Below, one piece after another: positions 25,650 to 34,268 of a DNA stretch of 64,000 bases. The translations under genes and the position numbers were made by a program. The notes under the pieces were generated by a model. It saw only the letters and a list, made by a program, of their open reading frames with translations. It made no database searches and was not told the DNA's origin. Within the stretch, counting starts at the first letter, position 1. Each line of letters opens with the position of its first letter. Source of the stretch: JASLDZ01 sp038226305 (GTDB lineage: Bacteria > Pseudomonadota > Alphaproteobacteria > Caulobacterales > Caulobacteraceae); NCBI GenBank assembly GCA_038226305.1, contig JBBRQN010000011.1:31870-95869 (forward strand). The letters are read 5' to 3'.

Positions 25650-25665
25650 TGGCCCGCCCCTTGCA
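25650..25665 (+). promoter_or_regulatory. Sigma-54 promoter for flgF operon
   Basis: TGGCCCG-CCCC-TTGCA matches the sigma-54 consensus (TGGCACG-N4-TTGCW) with GG and GC separated by exactly ten bases. It lies 31 bases upstream of the flgF start and points at flgF. Caulobacter rod and ring operons are transcribed by RpoN with FlbD and IHF. An imperfect CGGCA...TGCCG dyad at 25552-25585, roughly 65-100 bases upstream, could be an enhancer element, but I do not claim it as an FlbD site. Confidence 0.85.
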
Positions 25666-25695
25666 TGGGTTGGGGCTACGGAGGTTCGACCCACG

Positions 25696-26448
25696 ATGGA
25701 CAACACGCTCTACGTCGGATTGTCGCGCCAGATGACCCTGCGTCGTCAGCTCGACATCGCGGCCAACAACATGGCCAACGTCGATACCGCCGGCTTCAAG
25801 GTCGAGAAGCTGATGCTGCAGACCGATCCCCTGTCGCCCTCAGGCGTGGGTGCCGGTTCGCTGCTCGGCCCGGTCAAGTATGTGATCGACGACGGCGTGG
25901 CGCGGGACTTCGGCCAGGGCGGCCTGGAGCGCACCGGCGCCACCTACGACGTGGCCATCGAGGGCGACGGCTTCTTCACCGTGCAGACCAAGGACGGCCC
26001 CCGCTTCACCCGTGACGGCCGCTTCACCGTCGATGCCCAGAACCGCCTCGTCACCAAGGCGGGCGACCCGGTGGTGGATGCCTCTGGCTCGGGCGTGACG
26101 CTGGATCCGCAGAGCTCGCCCCCCGCCATCGGCAAGGACGGGGCCGTCACCCAGACCGACATCCACGGCCAGGTGAACAAGGTGGGGAAGCTTTCCGCCG
26201 TGCGCTTCGCCAACCTCTCCGGCCTGAAGAAGGAGGGCGACAACCTCTACAGCTCGCCCGAAACGCCCGTGGCCGCCAATGACGCCAACATCCGCCAGGG
26301 CATGGTGGAGCGCTCCAACGTGTCGCCCATGCTCGAGATCACCAGCCTCATCGACATCACCCGCGCCTACGAGCGGATCACCCAGATGATGGCCTCCAAC
26401 CAGGACCTGTCGAAGAGCGCCGTCGAGCGCCTCGGCCGGGCCGCGTAA
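25696..26448 (+). CDS. flgF: Flagellar basal-body rod protein FlgF
   Basis: A 250-residue proximal rod protein. The N-terminal rod-family motif is LDIAANNMANVDTAGFK at about residues 20-36. The middle includes VAIEGDGFFTVQTKDGPRFTRDGRFTVD, and the C-terminal family motif is MVERSNVSPMLEITSLIDITRAYE. Its length and order before flgG are typical for FlgF. It is the first gene after the sigma-54 promoter, with 12 bases to flgG. Confidence 0.96.
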   Translation: MDNTLYVGLSRQMTLRRQLDIAANNMANVDTAGFKVEKLMLQTDPLSPSGVGAGSLLGPVKYVIDDGVARDFGQGGLERTGATYDVAIEGDGFFTVQTKDGPRFTRDGRFTVDAQNRLVTKAGDPVVDASGSGVTLDPQSSPPAIGKDGAVTQTDIHGQVNKVGKLSAVRFANLSGLKKEGDNLYSSPETPVAANDANIRQGMVERSNVSPMLEITSLIDITRAYERITQMMASNQDLSKSAVERLGRAA

Positions 26449-26460
26449 GGATCACCGACG

Positions 26461-27249
26461 ATGAGAGCTTTGAGGATCGCAGCGACGGGCATGGCCGCCC
26501 AGCAGCTGAACGTGGAAACCATCTCCAACAACATCGCCAACATGAACACCGTGGGGTTCAAGAAGCAGCGGGCGGAGTTCCAGGACCTGCTCTACCAGAA
26601 CCTGTCGCGGCCCGGCGCCCAGTCGTCGGATGCAGGCACCGTGGTGCCCACCGGGATCCAGCTCGGCTCCGGCGTGAAGACCGGCTCGATCTATCGGATC
26701 ACCGAGCAGGGCACGATGACCAAAACGGACAACAAGTTCGACCTGGCCATCAACGGCCGCGGCTATTTCCAGATCCAGCTGCCCTCGGGCGACACCGGCT
26801 ATACCCGGGCCGGCAACTTCAGCGTCAACGATCAGGGCCAGCTCTGCACCGTGGACGGCTATCTGGTGCAGCCGCAGATCACCATTCCGCAGGGCTCGAC
26901 AGACGTCACCATCTCCAAGTCGGGGCAGGTGCAGGCCTCGATCTCGGGGCAGACCACGCCGCAGATCGTGGGCCAGCTGCAGCTCGCCAGTTTCTACAAC
27001 GAGGCGGGGCTGGACGCGATCGGCGACAACTACTTCCTCCAGTCCGGCGCCAGCGGAGCCGCCCAGACCGGGGCGCCCAACCTGAACGGGATGGGCGGGC
27101 TGCTGCAGGGCTATACCGAGGCCTCGAACGTGGATGCGGTGACCGAGATCACATCCCTGATCGTGGCCCAGCGTGCCTACGAGATGAACTCCAAGGTCGT
27201 GAACGCCGCCGACCAGATGCTGTCGGCCACCTCGCAGCTGAAGACCTGA
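26461..27249 (+). CDS. flgG: Flagellar basal-body rod protein FlgG
   Basis: A 262-residue distal rod protein, the standard length. It opens MRALRIAATGMAAQQLNVET with the rod motif SNNIANMNTVGFKKQRAEF. DLAINGRGYFQIQLPSGDTGYTRAGNF and the C-terminal YTEASNVDAVTEITSLIVAQRAYE are diagnostic of FlgG. The flgA start follows two bases after its stop. Confidence 0.97.
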   Translation: MRALRIAATGMAAQQLNVETISNNIANMNTVGFKKQRAEFQDLLYQNLSRPGAQSSDAGTVVPTGIQLGSGVKTGSIYRITEQGTMTKTDNKFDLAINGRGYFQIQLPSGDTGYTRAGNFSVNDQGQLCTVDGYLVQPQITIPQGSTDVTISKSGQVQASISGQTTPQIVGQLQLASFYNEAGLDAIGDNYFLQSGASGAAQTGAPNLNGMGGLLQGYTEASNVDAVTEITSLIVAQRAYEMNSKVVNAADQMLSATSQLKT

Positions 27250-27251
27250 TC

Positions 27252-28058
27252 ATGCGCATCCCGGTCCTCCTGGCCCTCGGCGCCACCTTCGCATGCCTCT
27301 TCGTGCGCCCGGCCCATGCGGCGACCGACGTGGCGCTGCGCCCCTCGCCCACCAGCCACGGAGCGGCCATCACCCTGGGCGACCTGTTCGACGGCGCCGG
27401 ATCGGCGGGTACGGAAGTCGTGGCCCCCGCCGCGACCACCGGCGGCGAGGCTGTTCTCGACGCCGCGCGGGTGCAGGTGACCGCCAAGCGTGCCGGGCTC
27501 CTGTGGGACAACCCCACGGGCCAGCGCCGCATCATCGTCTCCTCCCTTGGCGGCGTGCCCTCGCCCCGCCTGCCCGCGAGCGTGGCCTCTGCGGCGCGCG
27601 GCCGATCGGTGGCGAGCGCATCGAAGCGCAGCCAGACCCTGGCCTATGCCCGCAACGTCAACGCCGGAGACCTCCTGGCCGCCTCAGACTTCGTCTGGTC
27701 CGACGAGGCGGTAGCCCCCGGCGACGCTCCCACCGACGCCGAGGCGGTCATCGGCAAGGCCGCGCGACGCCCGCTCCGGGCAGGGGCCGCCGTGGGTCTG
27801 CACGACCTCGCCTCAGCCCGGGTAATCAAGCGCGACGACCTCGTTTCCGTCGCCTTCGAGGACGGGGGCATCAGCCTCGTGCTCCAGGCCAAGGCCCTGG
27901 CCGATGCGGGCGTGGGCGACACTCTCCAGCTTGTGAACATCCAGTCCAAGAAGACGCTTGAGGCCGTGGTCACCGGGGCCGGCAAGGCGGTCGTCGGCCC
28001 GGGCGCCGATGCCATCCGCGCCTCTGTGTTCGACCCCCTGCGCCTCGCCTCCCGCTGA
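27252..28058 (+). CDS. flgA: Flagella basal body P-ring formation protein FlgA
   Basis: A 268-residue exported chaperone for P-ring assembly. A signal peptide (LLALGATFACLFVRPAHAA) is followed by a domain with ITLGDLFDGAG and then the SAF-like C-terminal domain: YARNVNAGDLLAASDFVWSD, then IGKAARRPLRAGAAV and IKRDDLVSVAFEDGGISL. The final KTLEAVVTGAGKAVVGPG resembles the conserved end of FlgA. It lies between flgG and flgH, as in Caulobacter. Sequence conservation of FlgA is modest, so context carries weight. Confidence 0.92.
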   Translation: MRIPVLLALGATFACLFVRPAHAATDVALRPSPTSHGAAITLGDLFDGAGSAGTEVVAPAATTGGEAVLDAARVQVTAKRAGLLWDNPTGQRRIIVSSLGGVPSPRLPASVASAARGRSVASASKRSQTLAYARNVNAGDLLAASDFVWSDEAVAPGDAPTDAEAVIGKAARRPLRAGAAVGLHDLASARVIKRDDLVSVAFEDGGISLVLQAKALADAGVGDTLQLVNIQSKKTLEAVVTGAGKAVVGPGADAIRASVFDPLRLASR

Positions 28059-28093
28059 ACAGCATCTCTTATTCCTCCAGTCAGAGCGCCCCC

Positions 28094-28831
28094 ATGCCCC
28101 GTTCCGCCCTGCTCGTCCCCGCCCTCCTCGCCTGCACCGCCCTGGCCGGCTGCGGCTCCATCCGCGAGGCGGTGAGCGCCCCCACGATGACCGCTATGAG
28201 CTATCCCGCGCCGCTGATGCCCCAGCGCCAGCAGGTGCTGGACGCCCGCGACGACGGCCCCCGCCCGGGCAGCGCCAACAGCCTGTGGCGCAACGGCGCC
28301 CGCGCCTTCTTCCACGACCAGCGCGCCAGCAAGGTGGGCGACATCCTCACCGTGCAGATCGACATCTCCGACTCGGCCAAGCTCTCGAACACGAGCTCCA
28401 CCAGCCGCAAGTCCGACACCACGGTGGGCGTGAACCACCTGCTGGGACTGGAAAGCTCGCTCGGCAAGCTCCTGCCCAAGGGGTTCGACCCCACCAACGC
28501 CATCGGCACCAACAGCGCTTTGACCTCGGAAGGCGTGGGCTCGGTCAACCGGTCCGAGGCGGTGTCGCTCACGGTGGCGGCGATCGTCACCAGCGTGCTG
28601 CCCAACGGCAACCTCGTCATCGAGGGTCGGCAGGAGACCCGCATCAATGCCGAACTGCGCGAGCTGACCGTGGCCGGCATCGTGCGGCCGGAAGACATCT
28701 CCTCGGCCAACGTGGTCAAGCACAGCCAGATCGCCGAGGCGCGCATCTCCTACGGCGGGCGGGGAGACGTGAGCCGGGTGCAGAAGACGCCTGCAGGTAC
28801 TGCGCTCGTCCAACGCTTCAGCCCGTTCTGA
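28094..28831 (+). CDS. flgH: Flagellar L-ring protein FlgH (lipoprotein)
   Basis: A 245-residue outer-membrane L-ring protein. The signal peptide ends in a lipobox, TALAGC, so the mature protein is lipidated. Family motifs visible are NSLWRNGARAFFHDQRASKVGDILTV, a serine/threonine-rich stretch (SNTSSTSRKSDTT), and NGNLVIEGRQETRINAELRELTVAGIVRPEDI, followed by the typical end ARISYGGRGDVSRVQ. It starts 35 bases after flgA. Confidence 0.96.
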   Translation: MPRSALLVPALLACTALAGCGSIREAVSAPTMTAMSYPAPLMPQRQQVLDARDDGPRPGSANSLWRNGARAFFHDQRASKVGDILTVQIDISDSAKLSNTSSTSRKSDTTVGVNHLLGLESSLGKLLPKGFDPTNAIGTNSALTSEGVGSVNRSEAVSLTVAAIVTSVLPNGNLVIEGRQETRINAELRELTVAGIVRPEDISSANVVKHSQIAEARISYGGRGDVSRVQKTPAGTALVQRFSPF

Positions 28832-28914
28832 GGGCTTGCGGAACCCAACGGCGATTGCGCTGTTGATCAACCACAGGCTGGCGCACCGCCGGCTGATCGG
28901 CCGGACATTGCGCC

Positions 28915-29391
28915 ATGCGCCTCTCCACCCTGGTTCTGATCCCCGCCGCCGCCGCTGGCCTTCTTTCGGTGGCAGCCTGCAACCTGCAGGGCGAGCAGAC
29001 CTCGGCCCTGGCCCCGGTCACCGCCGCAGCTTCGCATGTGCTCGTGTTCAGCGATGACGGTTCGAACGCCAAGTTGGCGCTGGCCGAGTCGCCCGCGACG
29101 CTGATGCTGGAATGCGGCCACGGCACCGGTCGCGTTCACATCACCCACGCCTCGACCGGCGCGCCGCAGCCCGTGCTGACCCTGGCCTCCGGCTCCACCA
29201 GCGACCTTCTGCCCGCCCAGCGCCAGGCCTTCGAGGGCCAGACGCTGGTGCTGGGCGAGGCTGCGGCAGACGCCCCTGCCCTTACGGCCTTCCGCCGCAG
29301 CGGCCGTCTGCAGGTGAGCTATGACGGGCAGGGCCTCGCCGCCGATGCCCAGCCCGAAGCCTTCTTCGCCGCCTGCGAGCGCCACAGCTGA
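28915..29391 (+). CDS. Uncharacterised lipoprotein downstream of flgH
   Basis: A 158-residue protein of unknown function. The N terminus is a signal peptide with a possible lipobox (LLSVAAC, cysteine 22), so it is probably a lipoprotein. The rest has no membrane span. It contains one additional central cysteine (MLECGHGTGR) and one near the C terminus (FFAACERHS), which could form a disulfide. It follows flgH by 83 bases on the same strand and may be part of the flagellar transcript or have its own promoter. I do not recognise a family; a flagellar role is only suggested by position. Confidence 0.6.
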   Translation: MRLSTLVLIPAAAAGLLSVAACNLQGEQTSALAPVTAAASHVLVFSDDGSNAKLALAESPATLMLECGHGTGRVHITHASTGAPQPVLTLASGSTSDLLPAQRQAFEGQTLVLGEAAADAPALTAFRRSGRLQVSYDGQGLAADAQPEAFFAACERHS

Positions 29392-29397
29392 TCGGCC

Positions 29398-30969
29398 CTA
29401 GGCTGGCGGTCGCTTCGACCCCGGCCTCGCCACCGCATACATCTCCCAGGCAATGGCCTTGCGCAGGCCCTGGTTGTCCTTGTCGATCCGGTACAGGTCG
29501 AAGTGACTGCGCCCTTCGACGTAGCGGAAGTCGGTCTTCGCCCCGAGCCCCTTCATCACCGCCTCCAGCCGCCGGGCCGACCCGTCCAGATAGAAGGTGT
29601 CGGCGGTGCCCACGGTGATGTGCAGCTTGCCGTTCAGGTCGCGTTTCAGGCTGGGCCAGTCGCGCTGCAGCCGATGTGCCACGTCGTAGTTCTCTCGCCA
29701 GTAAGCCAGCACCGCAGGGTCGAGCGCCCCCGTCTTGCGGTCGTACATCTGCATCGGCCGACCGTCCGGGCCCTTGGGCGAGAACACCCAGTCGAACGAA
29801 GCCTCCTGCCCGCCCGTCGGGCCGATGACCTCCTCGATCTTCGAGAACTGCTCCACCGACGCGACCACATTGCCGTCCATCCGCATCAGGGGCGACGCCG
29901 AACCATCTGGCTTGCGATAGACGTTGGCTCCGGGCGCGTAGAGATCCACCCCCGTCCAGTCGTGGAAGTCAGAGGGGTCGGGCGACGTAGGCCACGAGCC
30001 TCCGAACAGGGCCGGATATCGCGTCTGCACCCACAGGGCCGCCCAGCCGCCTGACGAGTGACCGGTGAGGAAGCGGCCCGAAGGCCGGGCATCCATGCGG
30101 TAGGTGCGTTCCAGTTCGGGAATCAGCTCGGCGGTCAGCGCTTCGCCCCAGGGGCCGTTGTTCACGCTGTCGGCGAACTCATGCGTGCCCGTGGGCGACG
30201 ATTCGTCGAGCATCACCCAGATCATCGGCGGGCTGGCGCCGGCCTTCATCTCGCGCCAGACGCCGATACCGGTGTCGAGCTGGCCGCTGTGCGAGCCGCC
30301 GAACCCGTGGGTCTCATAGACCACCGGATACCGCTTCCCCTCGGACGGCGAATAGCCCGGCGGTGTCACGACCCACCCCGTCACCTGCACGGGTCGGCCC
30401 CAGAACCGGCTGAGGGCGGGGCTGGTGAAGGCCAGTTCGTGGATGGAAGAGCGGGCGTCCGCATAACCCTGCTTCTGTTCGGCGCTGGCCCGAGGATTGG
30501 GTGTCCACAGATCGCGAGGGGGGATGGCCGCGCCCAGGGCGAGCACGGGGGCCGACCCCCCGTCCGGCAGGTCCACCGCCGTGACGGGGCTGACGCAGTC
30601 GCCGGGGCCGCGGTCGCCGTAGTTGTAGTCATGGTTTCGGTCGAGCACCGCCTGCACGGCGTAGCGGCCGGGGGCGAGGCCGCTGAACGGCTGCGGATAG
30701 GCCGTCACGTCGGCGTCGATCATCACCGGCGTGCCCGCGACGAGGCTCATCACCTCCTGCGCGGCCACGCTGGCGGCGGACGGATCGAACGGTGCGATCT
30801 CCACGCTCTTGGGCAGGTCGCCTTTCAGGGGCGTCGCGAACAGCAGCATCCGGCCCGAGACCGGGCCAGCCGCGCACGCGCCGGCATCCACCCGAAAAGT
30901 CACCGGGGCGGCGTGGGCCGCGGCGGTCGCGAAACCCAGGGCGATGAGGGAGAGAGAAATCAGGCGCAT
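29398..30969 (-). CDS. Exported alpha/beta-hydrolase (esterase D/enterochelin esterase-like)
   Basis: A 523-residue protein with a signal peptide (LISLSLIALGFATAAAHAAP). An N-terminal beta-sandwich-like region of about 150 residues precedes an esterase-D-type hydrolase domain: VVYETHGFGGSHSG, the nucleophile elbow GHSSGGW near residue 303, an acid in VGTADTFYLDG, and the histidine in EGRSHFDLY. The catalytic triad therefore appears complete. Substrate is unknown; relatives hydrolyse siderophore or acyl esters. It lies 99 bases downstream of dxs on the same strand and may be separate from that operon. Confidence 0.78.
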   Translation of the reverse strand: MRLISLSLIALGFATAAAHAAPVTFRVDAGACAAGPVSGRMLLFATPLKGDLPKSVEIAPFDPSAASVAAQEVMSLVAGTPVMIDADVTAYPQPFSGLAPGRYAVQAVLDRNHDYNYGDRGPGDCVSPVTAVDLPDGGSAPVLALGAAIPPRDLWTPNPRASAEQKQGYADARSSIHELAFTSPALSRFWGRPVQVTGWVVTPPGYSPSEGKRYPVVYETHGFGGSHSGQLDTGIGVWREMKAGASPPMIWVMLDESSPTGTHEFADSVNNGPWGEALTAELIPELERTYRMDARPSGRFLTGHSSGGWAALWVQTRYPALFGGSWPTSPDPSDFHDWTGVDLYAPGANVYRKPDGSASPLMRMDGNVVASVEQFSKIEEVIGPTGGQEASFDWVFSPKGPDGRPMQMYDRKTGALDPAVLAYWRENYDVAHRLQRDWPSLKRDLNGKLHITVGTADTFYLDGSARRLEAVMKGLGAKTDFRYVEGRSHFDLYRIDKDNQGLRKAIAWEMYAVARPGSKRPPA

Positions 30970-31068
30970 GGAGGCTCCGGCGAGGTGACGCCAGCTAAGC
31001 CGCGACCCCTCGCCCCGTCCAGCCCGCCGAGGCTTAAGCTTTGGTCATGCGCCCGGCGGCAAGCACCG

Positions 31069-32985
31069 TCAGGCGCGCAGACCACCCGCAAGCTTCTGGT
31101 CGGTGCCGAGCGCGGTGCAGACCGCATTGACGATGCCCGCCGCATCCAGACCGGCCTGGGCATACATCTTGTCCGGGCTGTCCTGGTCCTGGAACACGTC
31201 GGGCAGGTGCAGGGTGCGGACCTTGAGGCCGCGATCCAGAGCGCCCTTCTCGGCCAGGAGCTGCAGCACGAAGGCGCCGAAGCCACCCATCGAGCCCTCT
31301 TCCACCGTCACGAGCGCCTCGTGGTTGCGGGCGAGGTTGAGGATCATCTCTACATCCAGCGGCTTGGCGAAGCGTGCGTCGGCCACGGTGGCGGAGAGGC
31401 CCTTGGAGGCCAGCGTCTCGGCGGCGAGCAGAACCTGCGTCATGCGGGTGCCGAAGTTCAGGATCGCCACGGCCGAGCCTTCGCGGACGATGCGGCCCTT
31501 GCCGATCTCCCAAGGCGGGGCGAGAGCAGGAATCTCGGCCCCCGTACCCTCACCGCGGGGATAGCGGATGGCGGAAGGCGCGTCGTCGATGGCGACGGCG
31601 GTGGAGACCGCCCCGGCCAGTTCCGACTCGTCCGAAGGCCCCATGAGCACCATGCCCGGCAGGGCGCCGAGGTAGCCGATGTCGAACGAACCGGCGTGCG
31701 TCGGCCCGTCGGCGCCCACCAGGCCCGCGCGGTCCAGGGCGAAGCGCACGGGCAGCTTCTGGATGGCCACGTCGTGGACGACCTGGTCGTAACCGCGCTG
31801 CAGGAAGGTAGAATAGATGGCGCAGAACGGCTTCATGCCGTCGGCTGCAAGGCCCGCGGCGAAGGTCACGGCATGCTGCTCGGCGATGCCTACGTCATAG
31901 GTGCGCTCGGGAAAGCTCTTGGCGAAGATGTCGACGCCCGTGCCCGAGGGCATGGCGGCGGTGATGGCGACGATCGTGGGGTCAAGCTTGGCGTGCTTCA
32001 CCAGTTCCTGGCCGAACACGTTCTGATAGCTCGGCGCATTCGGCTTGGCCTTGGCCTGCTGGCCGCTCACGACGTCGAACTTGACCACGCCGTGGTACTT
32101 GTCGGCGGCGTTCTCGGCGAAGCTGTAGCCCTTGCCCTTCTCGGTCACCACGTGGACGACCACCGGTTTGTCGGTGATGTCGCGCACGTTCTTCAGCACG
32201 CCCACGAGGGTATCCATGTCGTGCCCGTCGATGGGGCCGACATAGTAGAAGCCAAGCTCCTCGAAGAAGGTGCCGCCGGTTACCATGCCCCGGGCGTATT
32301 CCTCGGCCCGCTTTACGGCCGTGGCCATGCCGCGGGGCAGGTGTTCGACCACCTGCTTTCCGAAGCGGCGCACGGTCTGGTAGCCGCCGCCGGAGACGAT
32401 GCCCGCCAGATAGGCGCTCATCCCGCCCACGGGGGGTGCGATGGACATGTCGTTGTCGTTGAGGATGACGGTGAGCTGCTTGGTGGTCTCGGCGGCGTTG
32501 TTCATCGCCTCGTAGGCCATGCCCGCGCTCATCGAGCCGTCACCGATCACGGCCACGACGCGGTTGTTGTCGCCCTTCAGGTCGCGGGCGGCGGCAAAGC
32601 CTAGGGCCGCGCTGATCGAGGTGGCAGCGTGGGCCGCGCCGAAGGGGTCGTATTCGCTCTCGGCGCGCTTGGTGAAGCCGGAGAGGCCACCGCCCTGGCG
32701 CAGGGTGCGAATCCGGTCGCGGCGACCGGTGAGAATCTTGTGGGGATAGGCTTGGTGGCCCACGTCCCAGATGATGATGTCCTTGGGCGTCTCGTACAGC
32801 GCGTGCAGGGCCACGGTGAGCTCGACCACGCCGAGGCCGGAGCCGAGGTGGCCCCCGGTCTGCGAAACGGCATCGATCATCTCGGCGCGCACTTCATCCG
32901 CCAGCTGACGAAGCTGTGGCACGGTGAAGTTCCGCGTGTCGGCGGGAAAGGTGACGGTGTCGAGTAACGGAGTAACAGGCGGCAT
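31069..32985 (-). CDS. dxs: 1-deoxy-D-xylulose-5-phosphate synthase
   Basis: A 638-residue Dxs, which condenses pyruvate and glyceraldehyde 3-phosphate as the entry step of the MEP isoprenoid pathway. Motifs include GGHLGSGLGVVELTVALH, WDVGHQAYPHKILTGR, the thiamine-diphosphate motif GDGSMSAGMAYEAMNNA near residue 154, and in the second half DVGIAEQHAVTFAAGLA with the catalytic glutamate, and DRAGLVGADGPTHAG. Length is typical. It lies 34 bases after ispA, completing the common xseB-ispA-dxs arrangement. Confidence 0.98.
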   Translation of the reverse strand: MPPVTPLLDTVTFPADTRNFTVPQLRQLADEVRAEMIDAVSQTGGHLGSGLGVVELTVALHALYETPKDIIIWDVGHQAYPHKILTGRRDRIRTLRQGGGLSGFTKRAESEYDPFGAAHAATSISAALGFAAARDLKGDNNRVVAVIGDGSMSAGMAYEAMNNAAETTKQLTVILNDNDMSIAPPVGGMSAYLAGIVSGGGYQTVRRFGKQVVEHLPRGMATAVKRAEEYARGMVTGGTFFEELGFYYVGPIDGHDMDTLVGVLKNVRDITDKPVVVHVVTEKGKGYSFAENAADKYHGVVKFDVVSGQQAKAKPNAPSYQNVFGQELVKHAKLDPTIVAITAAMPSGTGVDIFAKSFPERTYDVGIAEQHAVTFAAGLAADGMKPFCAIYSTFLQRGYDQVVHDVAIQKLPVRFALDRAGLVGADGPTHAGSFDIGYLGALPGMVLMGPSDESELAGAVSTAVAIDDAPSAIRYPRGEGTGAEIPALAPPWEIGKGRIVREGSAVAILNFGTRMTQVLLAAETLASKGLSATVADARFAKPLDVEMILNLARNHEALVTVEEGSMGGFGAFVLQLLAEKGALDRGLKVRTLHLPDVFQDQDSPDKMYAQAGLDAAGIVNAVCTALGTDQKLAGGLRA

Positions 32986-33019
32986 GGCGTCCTTCAGCTG
33001 GCTCGCACCAGCCCAAACC

Positions 33020-33937
33020 TCAAGCGCGCCGACCTAGCACGAAGTCGACGCAATCCCGCAGGTATCGCGCGCGGCGGCCGAAGATGTCGAGGTGTTTGAG
33101 GCACTGTGTGGCAAGAATGCCCACCCGTTCAGAAGCCGCGTCGCGTCCGAACAGGGTCACAAAGTTCACTTTTGCCCCGCCGATCGGCCCGTGCCCCCGG
33201 GGGTCGGAGCGACGGCGCAGCACGTCGGTGTCGGCCTCCTCATCGGTGAGGTCGTCGACGATCTGGTAGGCCAGCCCCAGGTCCTGAGCGAAATGCAGAA
33301 GCGCCGTGCGCTCGGCATCCGGTGCGCGGGCCAGACAGAGGGGAATTTCGAAGGCGAAGGCCATCAGCGTGCCGGTCTTCAGGCGCTGCATCCGGGCCGT
33401 GGCCCCCAGATCGTCGGCGGGGGCCAGAAGGTCGATGGTCTGCCCACCCGCAAGCCCCTGGGCGCCCGCCGCGCGGGCCAGCCGGCTGACCAGTTCGCAG
33501 CGAATCTCCGGGTCGTCGTGGGTGTCGGGGTGGCTGAGAATTTCGAAGGCGGCCGAGTGCAGGGCGTCGCCCGCGAGGATCGCCACCGCCTCGTCATAGG
33601 CCCGGTGCAGCGATGGGCGGCCGAATCGCTCGTCGTCGTTGTCCAGGGCGGGCAGGTCGTCGTGGATCAGGCTGTAGAGGTGGATGCACTCCAGCGCGCA
33701 GGCCGCCCGCAGCACGGCGCGCTCCTCCAGATCCCACATCCGCGCCGCCTCCAGCGCCAGGAACGGCCTCAGGCGCCTGGAGGGGCCGAGGGCGAAGTAG
33801 CGCATGGCCTCGGTGAGCCGTTGCTCCGGCCCATCGGCGCGAGGAAGCAGGGCATCCAGCGCCACGGTGACGAGATCGGCGACTTGGCGTTGGCGCCGCG
33901 CGAGGTCCGGAAGGTCCTCCTGCGCGGGCAAAGGCAT
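33020..33937 (-). CDS. ispA: Polyprenyl (farnesyl) diphosphate synthase
   Basis: A 305-residue trans-isoprenyl diphosphate synthase. The first aspartate-rich motif is HDDLPALDNDDERFGRPSLH at about residues 92-111 and the second is DDLTDEEAD at about 227. GQTIDLLA and a KTGTLMAFAFE element also fit. The residue spacing of the first motif (DDxxxxD) is that of bacterial short-chain synthases, so farnesyl diphosphate is the likely product. Its ATG overlaps the xseB stop (TGATG), and it precedes dxs, so the operon supplies both the first enzyme and a chain-length enzyme of isoprenoid synthesis. Confidence 0.93.
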   Translation of the reverse strand: MPLPAQEDLPDLARRQRQVADLVTVALDALLPRADGPEQRLTEAMRYFALGPSRRLRPFLALEAARMWDLEERAVLRAACALECIHLYSLIHDDLPALDNDDERFGRPSLHRAYDEAVAILAGDALHSAAFEILSHPDTHDDPEIRCELVSRLARAAGAQGLAGGQTIDLLAPADDLGATARMQRLKTGTLMAFAFEIPLCLARAPDAERTALLHFAQDLGLAYQIVDDLTDEEADTDVLRRRSDPRGHGPIGGAKVNFVTLFGRDAASERVGILATQCLKHLDIFGRRARYLRDCVDFVLGRRA

Positions 33938-34209
33938 CAGCCGAAGTCCGCGGGCTCGGTGCCCTTCGGCTGGCCGTCGGTGCCGAGAACGATCCGCTCC
34001 ACCCGCAACCGCGCCTGCGAAAGGCGGCTCTCGCAGTGCTGCTTGAGTTGAGCCCCGCGTGAGTAGAGCTCGATGGACTGTTCGAGCTCCGCCTGCCCCG
34101 ACTCGAGCCGGCCTACGATCTGCTCCAGTTCGGCCAGCGCCTGCTCGAACGACAGGGCGGCGATCTCGGCCGGCACGGGCTTGGCAGTGGCTGAGGGCGC
34201 ATCCGTCAT
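33937..34209 (-). CDS. xseB: Exodeoxyribonuclease VII small subunit
   Basis: About 90 residues. The core SFEQALAELEQIVGRLESGQAELEQSIELYSRGAQLKQHCE is the complete signature of XseB, which with XseA degrades single-stranded DNA. I take the ATG at 34209 (MTDAPSATAK); the frame is open further upstream, but that part is not conserved. It starts the classic xseB-ispA-dxs cluster; 59 bases separate it from the histidine phosphatase gene. Confidence 0.95.
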   Translation of the reverse strand: MTDAPSATAKPVPAEIAALSFEQALAELEQIVGRLESGQAELEQSIELYSRGAQLKQHCESRLSQARLRVERIVLGTDGQPKGTEPADFG

Positions 34210-34268
34210 GGTTCGACCCTTAGTCGCGCCTTTGGGCGGCGGCAACGGCTGGGCGACCCGTGGCCCCT

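Noticed and set aside
30058..32604. An 848-codon open frame on the plus strand
   Set aside because: It lies antisense to the esterase and dxs genes, both firmly identified on the minus strand; its translation has no recognisable domain and is histidine/glycine-rich as expected for a shadow frame in GC-rich DNA.
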